A stretch of 30,126 nucleotides of DNA, taken from Candidatus Omnitrophota bacterium (GTDB taxonomy: Bacteria > Omnitrophota > Gorgyraeia > Gygaellales > Profunditerraquicolaceae). The DNA lies in the NCBI GenBank assembly GCA_026387555.1, contig JAPLLM010000112.1, positions 13,899 through 44,024 of the forward strand. Direction: 5' to 3'. The translations under genes and the position numbers were made by a program. Shown here in pieces: positions 6,901-13,800 of this stretch (its first letter is position 1; each line of letters opens with the position of its first letter). Below the pieces are notes generated by a model, which saw nothing but the letters and a program-made list of their open reading frames with translations, was not told where the DNA came from and did not search any database.

Positions 6901-9496
6901 GATGACAGGGTTACGCGTCGTTAAAGGAGGGGATATTAAGGATGAAGCGGTTATAAATGCTATGCAGAGAAGCTTACGAGAATGGTTAAATCATCCCGAT
7001 CATTTGCGGTATGACAGTGAGGTGCGGTTTGCCAGCTCTCGCGTGACCGATGGTAATGTTTATTATGTCCTTTCCGAGGATAATGCGGTAGAAGCATTTG
7101 GGCTTTTGTCTTGTGCTCAAGAAGATGAGTTACGCCTTCTTGAAATAGCTCCTTGGAATAAACGGACACTTTGGGAAAAGAGAAGATTCGTCGGTATTGG
7201 CCATCAGCTTTTTACCCTGCTTATGCATACCATGACAAAAGGCGGACGAAGAGCAGCAGTATTCATGATTGATTCTTATTTGAAAGAAATATTACGCGAG
7301 GCAGGCGTGAGCTTAAAAGAAATATACGAAGAAAACGATGCAAAAAAGCTTATGCTTACACAGGAGGCGAAGATCGCCGAACTTAGCGCGCAATACGGCA
7401 ATGATGAGACTTTTGCCTGCGGGTTTGGGGTTTATCATGCTAATGGCAAGGTTGACGAGAGAGCCAGGGAAGCGGCAGAAGCTAAAATTGCACAAGGCAC
7501 AAGTTATGAATATAACACTTTACCGGCAGAGCTAAGAGAGCGCTTAGGCGCAGAGTTTTATAATGCGGTCAAGCCGGCATTAGATCACGAATATATTCGT
7601 ATCGTAGCCATGCCTTCAGATATCCACACTACTTCTCCGCCAGTCCCGTTCCTCTGGTGGAAAAATTCAGAAAGATTTATTGTCAGTCTTGCCAAAGACA
7701 GACTGATTTATATCCCCTATGGCCTGCTTTATCTGCGTAACAAAGCCATCCTCAATAATACCGTACTTTTTGAAGAAGAAAATATCGAACGAGGAAAGGA
7801 AAATATCGTTCTTTGTCAGAGCCACGCCTTGCAGGTGCTTGAATACGCGTTAGGTATTCAGATGTCCTGGGTTGATCTTGAACAAAATAACCGCTTTTTC
7901 TTCAGCGCGACCCCGCACCTGCCTTTTGCAATCGGAGAAAGCCTGAAACTAACTCTCGATTATATAGGTAAAAGAAGTGTTCAGTTCCTCAAGGCCGTCA
8001 TCTTCCTGAAAGACGTAAGCTTGAAGCCGGCATGCGAAGAAGTTTTGCAAAAGATTTACGGAGAATATCGCCCCGCAATAGCTTTCCTTATTCAACCGCC
8101 CTCCGACGGTAGTGATTTGGCAGTGGAGGCGTGGGGGATTATGCCTAAATCCGCGATGTCCGTCTCTTATTATGATAGCACTACCATAGTATCAAGAGTG
8201 GGAGTGAAAGAGGCGTATATCGCGCTGGAAGCGGGGATCGAAAATGACAGCGCTTATGCCGAAGGTATGGATATTTACCGCCGCTTAAAAGATATTCTCG
8301 CCCGGTTTAAATTTCCTTTAGATTATTCTTTGATCAACCGTTTCTGGATTTATATAAGCGACATTGTGGGAGAAGATGTGGCCACCGGAAGTGAGCGTTA
8401 TAAAGAGTTTAACCGCGCGCGCGAAGAAGAGTTTGAGCCAATCGGGGCGGATAACCAGAGGCACAAGACCATGTTCATGAGTAGATTCTTACCTGAACAT
8501 ATGAAAGACGGCCGCGTGCGCTATCAGGCCTCGACCGGAATTGGAACCGCCCATGACAAAGGCGTAAAGTTGGTGATGGAAGCGCATGCAATAGACGCTT
8601 CTGCCAAGCGTAAAGGCGTGCACTGCTGGTCGGTGACCAACAAGCGCCAGATCGACCCGGCGATATATGAGAGGCAGAAATTCGGAGCCAGCTCTCCTAA
8701 GTTCAGCCGCGGATTGGTAGAGATAGTTGATAATGAGGCAGTATTCTATATCTCCGGTACAGCCAGTATCGTCAATCAGGAGACTGTGCATTTGAATGAC
8801 GCGAAGATGCAGGCTGAAGAGACCATCAACAATATTAAGATGCTTATCTCGGATGAGAACCTTGATTATGAGAAACTGCCCAAACTCGGGTTTACTCTTA
8901 AAGATTTAAAACAAATACGTATTTATATCAAACGACAGCAGGATGTTGCAAGAGTGACAGGGGTCTGCGAAAGGCGCCTACCGGGTATTCCTAAGATCTA
9001 TGTGGTTGCTGATGTCTGCCGCTCTGACTTGTTAGTCGAAATGGAAGGCATTGCCTGTAAGAAATTAGATAAGGAGTGGGATAGCAAGGTTTCTGCTTTG
9101 GGCGTGACCGCGCTTGATCCTCTATCGATGTTGGCAATCGCAGCGCTGGCGATGGTATCAGCCATACATCCTGACCGGCCAAAGTCGCAATTCTATTTTG
9201 AAACAATTGCTAAACATATGGTGGATTTAATTGAGTTGTCCAGCCGTAGGATGCACGCAAAACAAACAGATCGTGTCGAAATGCTGCTGGGGGCCTCCGA
9301 CGATTTAGATGCTTTAGTCGCAAAGATAAAAGAGACCATTGGCTTGATCGAGGAGCCTGGGTATCCGCTTTATCTCGTTGGTAACAGGGAGTACCGCCGC
9401 GAGCTTAAGGCATTACTTTTACGCGCTATGGAGCTTATCAGCCAGAATTGTTGGATGCTGCCTGCAGGCGCATGGATGAAGAGATGTTCCTTATAA
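926..9496 (+). CDS. Giant multidomain protein, piece B: kinase, YdcF-like, glycogen synthase, ureohydrolase-like, GNAT-like, chorismatase-like
   Basis: An open frame of 2,856 residues. The GTG at 926 is only the first possible start in the window. Frame 2 is open back to 863 and no ribosome binding site precedes 926, so the true N terminus is probably piece A. Domains in order by residue from 926: Ser/Thr kinase 86-410; YdcF/SanA-like 521-732; GT5 glycogen synthase 803-1305; ureohydrolase-like 1387-1652; unknown helical and beta region 1695-1950; GNAT-like 1979-2135; chorismatase-like 2292-2717; helical tail. Copies of the hydrophobic border peptide lie between most modules. The last 15 or so codons before TAA at 9494 lose their protein-like character while frame 1 takes over, so the stop probably reflects a frame break and not the real C terminus. 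Such a mix of kinase, glycan and small-molecule enzymes in one chain is not a standard architecture. Confidence 0.85.
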   Translation: MAVGVFYNGVQHLSHPSSHSVNLQKDVRMLVALQKALEEDPEWRKLGLDIKLRKVASHLTTRSVAAHFARALSTELGIGPGTVINDRYELIEKLGKGAFGTVYLGKDKFLAKTVVIKYFVPEIMQDEAIRERVEREIKIMGILNAPNIVRVLDRIPSPPAHTKFLVLDVAPGKTLYAWMDEQWMPGPGQGGPLTYWEKILVAIEILKALEVMHTHHPAYVHRDIAPGNIMLDFKRTTDKTGKMQVSIQVTILDLGLAKVVGSLGPDEFPYDSKGVSWKTKDAATVGTPYYYSPEQIQTISEDLTTATDIYSLGMVLYEMMTGEVAVNLELKDTEVWMFDRRHILAEYKSPRELNPEIDNDLDWFIRKCIALRFPNQPKYYRVDERQMDRTGKELLERYPNATQAREVLEDYYSKHYAEPVSMVQDPTRIEMPAVEPKVSGGVRGSIRRIWNSVFRNDKLHGVLPLGFLSVTGEPILDALVMLAAAGMMTVPQAKQLVGKEGRAADSLISLLTQNDFEEAQLKQVRVDFLLLMGNEDLRIAQKVFGLFSQGIGRRILISGGIGRLTDPLRKRAAEMGISGTENACEAEILRSALIRMAEAADNLPGQREIIAKLQDDETVLLEGKSRYTLENFEKSRELLMQKGIFQEGKALSILYIQKPLQQLRTRGMFQKVFADEIKMNMVKGISYTTGFIKEDVSPELLISDLVGEMFRLIVNIQKGDVILKSDSGDGIKSIAGRYWEDAATLFNSLEAAGQRSLAVTLIRNIARALGLPNEKILSGLPAEAENFTRLILKFDEPVRAERESIWWVTKELRGVHKVGGLGDVSRELCLELAKLGEKIGIITPRYDFTPPEDLRGEGLGFPVQVGSNKVETLLREWQLEGRVPVSLMEASGHLKEPYPANPEVDLADAILFSRGVLESFQARNISPAILHINDWQTALVAVYLKTIYKDDPLFKNTKCILSIHNLGYQGNFGKGYFGWLGIKITEREFLNNFEFYGKFSLIKAGIVYADKVLTVSPSYAEEIKTPNFGFGMQGVLEQKGVTGIINGIDMRACSPETAEGIVPYSIRDWQEKKFMNRSRLLERLHFLNCVSAEPDEGLWLDKNSPLVQMTARTDWQKGIDIALAAMDLVLSETKACFVIHSTEAQGEYVEHIKRLLVNLKAKYPDRFRFQLDKKLYDDSLAPLFYAASDIALYPSRYAPCEIDHKKGSRFGAIPVGRRVGGFKDSVNEFDPETSKGNGILFASRPLDNSNAYFDESVLGLHDAIMRAIRIWQNPQTRELIVENAMSADFSWDSSVLEYQKLYRSESVLGIGFAFLGIPEFGILLLGGMLFIVVSQGFIVGLNESLINVFNKSDSLLGLAPFAFADPIFIFASLAMGMMQSRNVLVAGFEVEIPQGYYIIPEATELTRNDNFEEQFGYLRREIKQAANRGLVPLLASMRHHPSLPMQKALEDVTGERPLALVFDTHVDTYMDQRGGRIPPFDRAHFWRRGLEGGTEAERISPDDLILAGTEIHSSFISLLKTNLPYDVIIELITGVSEDSLVSLSSLIADAKYIRFVQAHGSRISPTSMAELLYLLKRNVRLCGPVIPFGFAPAERPLFISYDTDVNHTAAQLEENGKRLSGHRISGVHISENPDNNFQPQKLTEFLAGLIQPVSGKGKSSALTAVALPIFVSDPASMLLALTLLPLAAGMAFTDNEARELELMRYLISLPEERTWRMEKLIYALVVPNDQLAVSILANAEAKLSDFNVQLHDDFLLQYLRFARQARANLGIKHHIAKRVEAFIEANVEIDNKILVDLHLKTLMVMRMHTLPEYTVRSNAPLILNAGELTLAVEKQAGEVKPLTIRQLVDPAAVSECLPVAFVSFQSPENVKLPLKVRAIRLFPNQGVILPEFLAVGGDVFMDFSSLVAERIAPCHFVLWHHDNRVRVIPVASRSLIVNRLPVGDNKSTLVAAPLIFTDPLFGLVALALSSVEGLAVGMWKDKVFVLDNQKHKMTGLRVVKGGDIKDEAVINAMQRSLREWLNHPDHLRYDSEVRFASSRVTDGNVYYVLSEDNAVEAFGLLSCAQEDELRLLEIAPWNKRTLWEKRRFVGIGHQLFTLLMHTMTKGGRRAAVFMIDSYLKEILREAGVSLKEIYEENDAKKLMLTQEAKIAELSAQYGNDETFACGFGVYHANGKVDERAREAAEAKIAQGTSYEYNTLPAELRERLGAEFYNAVKPALDHEYIRIVAMPSDIHTTSPPVPFLWWKNSERFIVSLAKDRLIYIPYGLLYLRNKAILNNTVLFEEENIERGKENIVLCQSHALQVLEYALGIQMSWVDLEQNNRFFFSATPHLPFAIGESLKLTLDYIGKRSVQFLKAVIFLKDVSLKPACEEVLQKIYGEYRPAIAFLIQPPSDGSDLAVEAWGIMPKSAMSVSYYDSTTIVSRVGVKEAYIALEAGIENDSAYAEGMDIYRRLKDILARFKFPLDYSLINRFWIYISDIVGEDVATGSERYKEFNRAREEEFEPIGADNQRHKTMFMSRFLPEHMKDGRVRYQASTGIGTAHDKGVKLVMEAHAIDASAKRKGVHCWSVTNKRQIDPAIYERQKFGASSPKFSRGLVEIVDNEAVFYISGTASIVNQETVHLNDAKMQAEETINNIKMLISDENLDYEKLPKLGFTLKDLKQIRIYIKRQQDVARVTGVCERRLPGIPKIYVVADVCRSDLLVEMEGIACKKLDKEWDSKVSALGVTALDPLSMLAIAALAMVSAIHPDRPKSQFYFETIAKHMVDLIELSSRRMHAKQTDRVEMLLGASDDLDALVAKIKETIGLIEEPGYPLYLVGNREYRRELKALLLRAMELISQNCWMLPAGAWMKRCSL
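1181..2160 (+). other. Serine/threonine protein kinase domain
   Basis: A Hanks-type kinase of the bacterial Ser/Thr class. It begins after D-R-Y-E-L-I-E-K-L, with a glycine loop GKGAFGTV (1208-1231). The ATP-anchoring Lys in V-I-K is at 1274-1276. The catalytic loop is H-R-D-I-A-P-G-N-I-M-L (HRD at 1586-1594), and the metal-binding motif is D-L-G instead of the usual D-F-G (Asp at 1682). The P+1 region is G-T-P-Y-Y-Y-S-P-E-Q, and the F-helix motif D-I-Y-S-L-G-M-V-L-Y-E follows. All essential residues are present, so activity is plausible; D-L-G is common in bacterial kinases. The roughly 60 residues after the kinase are unassigned, followed by border peptide copy 2. Its target is unknown; other modules of the same chain are obvious candidates by proximity. 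Confidence 0.93.
2321..2389 (+). repeat. Border peptide copy 2
   Basis: Encodes TGEPILDALVMLAAAGM with flanks, between the kinase and the YdcF-like domain. It is closest to copy 1; together they form an E-P subtype. Confidence 0.75.
2486..3120 (+). other. YdcF/SanA/ElyC-like (DUF218) domain
   Basis: The pattern fits DUF218. A first strand ends in L-L-L-M-G-N. Then comes I-L-I-S-G-G-I-G (about 2590-2612), matching the family's strand plus S-G-G. An acidic E-A-E-I-L stretch follows, then L-E-G-K-S-R-Y-T-L-E-N-F, which matches the family's E-x-x-S-x-N-T-x-E-N motif with Arg-Tyr in place of Asn. Family members include envelope proteins such as SanA, ElyC and YdcF, which are linked to cell-wall or lipid-carrier functions or have unknown roles. 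The domain sits between border peptide copy 2 and the glycogen synthase. The assignment rests on motif order only, so confidence is moderate. Confidence 0.65.
3330..4840 (+). other. Glycogen/starch synthase domain (GT5), altered active site
   Basis: Transfers glucosyl units from ADP- or UDP-glucose to a growing alpha-1,4-glucan. The N-terminal Rossmann half starts with S-I-W-W-V-T-K-E-L and has the nucleotide-sugar loop K-V-G-G-L-G-D-V (Lys 3374-3376). It also has H-I-N-D-W-Q-T-A-L (about 3716-3742), the family's H-x-x-D-W-x-T motif, and S-I-H-N-L-G-Y-Q-G. The C-terminal half has A-R-T-D-W-Q-K-G, with the phosphate-binding Arg (4259) and Lys (4274). The loop normally reading E-P-C-G-L reads A-P-C-E-I here, so the conserved catalytic-site Glu (E377 in E. 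coli GlgA) is Ala at 4517-4519. The nearby G-A-I-P-V and G-G-F-K-D-S-V motifs are kept. Length, about 500 residues, is typical. The fold is sure; activity is doubtful. Confidence 0.92.
4853..4975 (+). other. Hydrophobic, probable membrane-associated segment
   Basis: Directly after the glycogen synthase the frame encodes a stretch rich in Gly, Ile, Leu and Phe (L-G-I-G-F-A-F-L-G-I, then G-I-L-L-L-G-G-M-L-F-I-V-V). It is long enough for one or two membrane helices and leads into border peptide copy 3. Confidence 0.55.
5000..5059 (+). repeat. Border peptide copy 3
   Basis: Encodes PFAFADPIFIFASLAMGMM, between the glycogen synthase and the ureohydrolase-like module. Arg follows four residues later. 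Confidence 0.8.
5085..5880 (+). other. Ureohydrolase (arginase/agmatinase)-like domain
   Basis: Ureohydrolases use two Mn ions to hydrolyse guanidino groups. The ligand pattern is visible in order. R-H-H-P-S (His 5240-5245) sits where the family has G-D-H-S. D-T-H-V-D follows (Asp 5312, His 5318, Asp 5324), matching D-A-H-x-D. S-Y-D-T-D comes later (Asp 5729 and 5735), matching S-x-D-x-D. After that comes a strand and helix (G-V-H-I-S-E-N) comparable to the family's C-terminal Glu-containing strand. Overall identity to ordinary arginases looks low, and the first box has lost its Gly-Asp. The substrate could be anything with an amidine-like group, or the fold could be reused. Flanked by border peptide copies 3 and 4. 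No nearby amino-acid enzymes support a specific pathway. Confidence 0.6.
5921..5998 (+). repeat. Border peptide copy 4
   Basis: Encodes PIFVSDPASMLLALTLLPLA followed by A-G-M. It keeps the D-P box and the final G-M but carries a few extra hydrophobic residues. Confidence 0.75.
6005..6775 (+). other. Unrecognised module between border copies 4 and 5
   Basis: About 255 residues. The first half is helical (repeated charged and Leu/Ala pattern, 6005-6360). The second half is richer in beta-type residues (6400-6775) and contains H-F-V-L-W-H-H-D-N-R. I recognise no family and no catalytic motif. Confidence 0.5.
6782..6859 (+). repeat. Border peptide copy 5, interrupted
   Basis: Encodes PLIFTDPLFGLVALALSSVE followed by G-L-A-V-G-M. 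The expected A-L-G-M end is split by about seven residues that come from a palindromic DNA element at 6821-6843. Confidence 0.8.
6821..6843 (+). repeat. Short dispersed palindromic repeat inside border copy 5
   Basis: The core gccctgagctcagtcgaag contains the palindrome ctgagctcag. It resembles the short dispersed repeat with a C-C-C-T-G-A-G-C ... G-T-C-G-A-A-G-G layout seen in many environmental bacterial genomes. It is translated in frame as S-S-V-E-G and lengthens the peptide without breaking the gene. Likeness is from memory of the repeat pattern. Confidence 0.55.
6860..7330 (+). other. GNAT-like acetyltransferase domain
   Basis: A likely acyl-CoA-dependent N-acetyltransferase fold. A central strand (L-R-L-L-E-I-A-P-W-N) is followed by R-R-F-V-G-I-G-H-Q-L-F (about 7178-7210). 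This fits the family's acetyl-CoA pyrophosphate loop R/Q-x-x-G-x-G plus helix. A next strand (A-A-V-F-M-I) and helix (S-Y-L-K-E-I-L-R-E-A-G) are in the place of motif B. Length is about 150 residues, as usual. The substrate is unknown. The position directly after border peptide copy 5 supports a separate module. Confidence is moderate because GNAT motifs are short. Confidence 0.55.
7440..7800 (+). other. Unrecognised linker or N-terminal part before the chorismatase-like module
   Basis: Mixed alpha/beta sequence with Y-N-T-L-P-A-E-L-R-E-R-L and P-S-D-I-H-T-T-S-P-P. No family is recognised. It may be part of the following module. Confidence 0.4.
7800..9075 (+). other. Chorismatase-like domain (FkbO/Hyg5/XanB2 type, RidA fold)
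   Basis: Chorismatases hydrolyse chorismate to small ring acids (dihydroxycyclohexadiene carboxylate or hydroxybenzoates) and have a RidA-like fold. The C-terminal half matches well. It has R-F-W-I-Y-I-S-D-I, then E-R-Y-K-E-F-N-R-A-R-E-E-E-F, then K-F-S-R-G. The signature F-Y-I-S-G-T-A-S-I-V follows at about 8747-8775, then E-T-V-H-L-N-D, Q-A-E-E-T-I-N-N-I and a Y-I-K-R strand. The end is D-L-L-V-E-M-E-G, where the family has the conserved L-V-E-I-E-G holding the catalytic Glu. The first half (7800-8200) is less clear. The key end residues are present, so activity is plausible. A chorismate enzyme inside a glycan-rich giant protein is unexpected. The subtype cannot be settled by eye. Confidence 0.75.
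9101..9166 (+). repeat. Border peptide copy 6
   Basis: Encodes VTALDPLSMLAIAALAMV, between the chorismatase-like module and the long helical region. D-P box kept; final G-M replaced by A-M. Confidence 0.7.
9409..9493 (+). other. Frame break 2 (frame 2 to frame 1)
   Basis: Frame 1 opens after TAA at 9406-9408 and frame 2 ends at TAA 9494-9496, so the switch lies between. The frame 2 helix (A-L-L-L-R-A-M-E-L-I-S-Q) continues naturally into frame 1 (L-L-D-A-A-C-R-R-M-D-E-E-M-F) if one base is added near 9446-9448, for example in the a-a run. No Shine-Dalgarno-like sequence precedes ATG 9472, and no good slippery heptamer is seen. Confidence 0.7.
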
Positions 9497-10800
9497 TCAA
9501 GGGTTATGCCCGCAACTGGCCAAGGCAAAAGGTGTTTGCCGATCAAAAAACCGGCGAGCTTGATGTGCCGCAGGGGCATATTAGGCGCGTAGAGTTAAGC
9601 CCTAATGCCGCGACCAGAATAGCCAAACCGCAAGAGCACAAATTCAGCAATCTTCACGAGGCATTAAGCGGCCAGGATAAAACCATATGTGCGAACATCG
9701 AAGAGATGCACCGGCTAGAGGATGATTTGGCTAAATTAGTTGATGTAATAAAATATCTGGATGAAAAGATCTCAGAGTTAAGCAGCGTGCAGAAGAAAGC
9801 GCGGGAGCAACCGGAAATCACGCGGAAGAAAGCCGATGAAATGAAGTTATTGTTTACGCGTTCGCAGGAATCGTTTGCTAATTCCCTGCTTGCTAGCAAA
9901 ACCATTGTCTATCATTCCTTACAGGTTGCTTATCGCCTAGCCGGCTTGGGTGAATTCCGCGCGATTAGCAGGGTTTTGAGCCTGGCGGCAAGATTCATTG
10001 AAAGAAGATTGGTAGATGTGCGTAATATAGCCCAAAGCATCTGGCAGGGGAGGCTTAAAGAATTGCGCGCCTTAGCGCTAAAGACTAATGCAGAAGTCGA
10101 TGAAAAGATAGAAGCTATCATTAACGACCTTAGTAGCGGAAATCATGTCTGGCCGCATCGCAAGATCATGGGGCTTTTAAATTCTAAGAAAATTGCTGCG
10201 CTCTTTAGCAACCCGGAATACGAAGGCATGTCCGCTACTCTCGGTTACGCGCATAGCCGTATGGAGCTCGGAACGCATGAAGAGGTAATTGATATATTGA
10301 AAGATGCCCGGCACATTGCCGCGCATAGCCGCGCCGCATTCATTTTTAACCAGGAATTCCGTGATCTCTATGTTAGCGAAAACCTAAACGGAAAGAGGCT
10401 CGGCGAAGAAGATGCTTTTGAAAGCATATTTATTTCCTATCTTAAGAAACGCGGTTTAAATAAGGCTTCTCCGCAGGAAAAGCTGGAAGAGGTGTGCTAC
10501 TGGTGGACAAGGTTTTTTATGCTTAATTTCGTGTCCCTTAGCGTTGAAAACCCGGCAGAGCGAAGCTGTAAGATCCCTAATCCGCTTTTTGGCGCCATCA
10601 AGGATTTTAATAACGGAAAGCCAAAGGTAATAAGAAGAAAGGTTAGTGCAGGTGGGCCTTTACTCTTAGAAGTAGATTCTCAGCAGGAAACGCCTGCCCA
10701 GAGGCTGGAACGAATAAGGCATAACTACCACATTACTTTTACAGACCCGCGGTGCAATATTCTAACTAAGGCTTGTTTGGTAGATTTGAACGCATTGTTT
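9472..10800 (+). other. Helical and coiled-coil region
   Basis: Encodes long charged helices, for example E-E-M-H-R-L-E-D-D-L-A-K-L-V-D-V-I-K (about 9700-9760) and more to 10150, with heptad-like Leu/Ile spacing. It contains no enzyme motif I can name. It likely gives spacing or oligomerisation. Confidence 0.55.
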
Positions 10801-13800
10801 AAGAATTCTCCTGCCTCGGCAGAAAAGGTATCCTTGTGTATTGGGACTATATTTCTCTATGGCAAGGGAGTGTTCCTGGTAGCCTCCTTATTCGCAGCCG
10901 GCGGATTACTCTTACTTTGCCTTATACAAGGCGCGAAGCTTGTCGCTGAGTTTATCAATCATCCGGGGCTTTTTACGCGGCTCTGGCGGGATGAAGCATT
11001 GGTATCTTTTAGTTATTTATCGCTTAAACATCTGCTCAAGCAGAACCTTAATGGCGAATGGACTAAAGATCCGATAAGGTTTTTTGAAAGGCTTCAGGTT
11101 TACCGGGATGAGATTGTTGCTTTTCACGTGTTATTCGCTAAAAAGCATCGCGAATATCTGGCAATGGGAGAAAAAATCTATAACAAGTTTCGCTCTCTTG
11201 ATACCGCAGTCCAAACCCTTGTCCGTTATATTGAAGAAATCCAGTATCACGCAGAAATTTTACATACAGGTTGGGATGCACCTTCTGAAAAACGCAGCGA
11301 ACTCGAAAAATCCATCGAAGGAATAGAAACGTATCTTGAAGGCATGAACCGCAATATTGATGTTCTCGGAAGAGAAAGAATGCGGGATAGGCTCGAGTTA
11401 TTGGGGATGATGTCTTCTCTAATCCTGCTTATGGAAGATGCTAAAACGCGGCTGGGATTTATGTCGGTAGAAGAAATCGAAACAACTCATAAATCTATAC
11501 AGGATAAATTTAAGGAATTAGTTTACAGGAAGGAGGGGCTGGATAAAATTGCGCTGGTGCGCAGCCAAGCGGAAAGAATCATCGCCGGTGGGCTTATGTC
11601 GGAAGTGACGGAGACAGCCCAGTGTTCGCTGATGCACGGCCTTAGCGTGCCGCTGGGTATGGCCATTCTTGTCCCGCCGGAGATTTTCTCTATCCTGATG
11701 GTCGCCTGTGCGGCTGCAATGGTCCGCTCCAGCCTGGATGCGCATTTTCCTGGTGTAGGAGGTTCATTTGGCTCGATAGCCGGGCAAAACGGAAAACCAC
11801 TGCACCGGACAGGAGTTTTTGTAGTTGGGGTCCATAATCCGGATATCTTTGTCAGATCAATTGAACAGCTTATCGAACAAAATATTACTATAGCCGGGGC
11901 GTTGCTGATTGTGCACAGCGATTCTTTTGAGAACACCGTGAAGAGAATGTCGTCTTTTACGGGTATAGGGATAAGGGTTGTATCTTCAGGAGACGAGGGA
12001 GAGTTTTCTACCGCTGCCTTAAGCGGTCTATTCAACAATAATCTTCCTACGCATATCATCTTTGTCGGAGGGTTTTATGACCGCTGTATGCTAACTGCAT
12101 TCCGGACTTTGCTATGCTGTTTCAAATCAAGTCAGGCGAGTGGCACAAGCTTTCATTTCCCTGCAGATATGATTAGCATATTTAACATCACAGATAAGCC
12201 TACAAAAAGATATTTCCAGAGTTTAAATGCGTCTGATCCTTATGTCACATCAGCAAGAGAAATGGGCCGGAGAGTCGAAACTTACATTGATGGGGCCAAG
12301 CAGCCGGATCGAGCGGCACTTAGAAAAGGAACAAAAATAAATCTTTATTACTGGGACAGCCTTGAGGCTTATGAGCGTACAGCTGTCCGGCGCGCAGCGC
12401 CCATACTTAGCCTTTTCGGCTCGTTGGATATGGCCATCCTCGCCCCGCCGGAAATATTATCCATACTGGTATTGCCATTTTTTATCTGCGCCATCGCGGA
12501 AAGCATCACAGAAGAAAACTTTACCTGGGTGAAAGGCGTACGCTTAGGTAATTACAGGATGGGCGAGTGGGTTACAGCCTGCCAGAACCAGCCGCTATTC
12601 GTGAAGGCATATCTAACTCAAAATGAAGATTCTAATCCGCGCAAATCACTGCATCCTTTCCCAAAAATGTTTATTGAATATGCTTATAGCCATAATCCAG
12701 ACCAAGTAAAGAGTGTTCTTATGCAGCGTCTGGCGGATAATTCCTACGAAGGTTTTATCCCTTGCGTTGAGCGCGGATACATGGAGTTTAATCTTTTTGC
12801 GCTTAAGGGAACCGATGAGTCTGACCAGAAACAGCGCCTCTATTGGTCAGAAAGCAGTAGGAGCTGGGATGTTAAATCGTGGCAAAACGGAAGGGTGCAT
12901 GTGCGGGTCGACCCGGATTGGTTCCACCACAGCTCAACCGCTGTTCTATTTCCGAAGCGCATCCGTTTTCTGGGGCAGGGAGCCGAACACTGCGGAACCA
13001 CGGCCGATATATTGCGTGCCATTAAAGAGCAAATCGCCCCACTCGGCTTTAAAAACTGTTTATTGCTTCCTTTTGGTGTTCCTTACCGCGATAAAGGTAA
13101 GCAGCATATTTATCCATGCCCCTACGCCATGATTTCCGCATTGGCTTTTGACCCGGACTTGCTCGACATGAACTCTATTCCCGAAAAAGGTGATTCTTTG
13201 TTTGAGCGCTCGGCAGCCTTTCTATCAAGCCGCACAAAAAAATGGCGTAAAACCCTATTCGATGCTTTGCGTGCAGAAGAATTAATGAAGGTGTTTGTGG
13301 ATTTTGCTAAGCAGCGTCCAAATGTTGACGATGGCTATATAAAAGTTTCCACCATTCCTCAAGAAACGTGGCAAAGACTTAACCTGCAACAGAGAGAACA
13401 CCTTCTTTTCTACGAACAATTCTGTATCTTTGAGCAAATGCAAAATCTAGTCCGTGAAGCCGGGAGTTTAGGTTTGGCCTTGGGGTTTGATATTCCTTTC
13501 TTCCATTCTACGATTAATGCCGAAGTTTCTAATGGGAGATACAGGAATTGTTTTGCTTTTAAGGCAGACGGCTCTCCCTTGCATCCGGCATGGATGGGGG
13601 ATCCCGATAGGAATAATGTCAAACACATAGAGGAACAAGGGGCGATCATTGAATATAATTGGCAAGGAATGGAAGAGAGCGGGTACTCTCTTTTCTTAAA
13701 GCCTTTAAGTATCTTTTTAAGCCAACCGTCGAAGGCCAATCCTCTGGGCTTGGGTTTCCGATTCTTGCGCGGCGATGCCTTTTGGCGTTTCTTCTACGAA

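Noticed and set aside
9472..9474. ATG as a true start of a separate gene
   Set aside because: No Shine-Dalgarno, and frame 1 upstream back to about 9445 continues the helix of piece B. I keep it only as a practical coordinate.
11523..12059. 178-codon - strand frame
   Set aside because: Antisense to the continuous + strand giant frame; low-complexity composition and no recognised domain.
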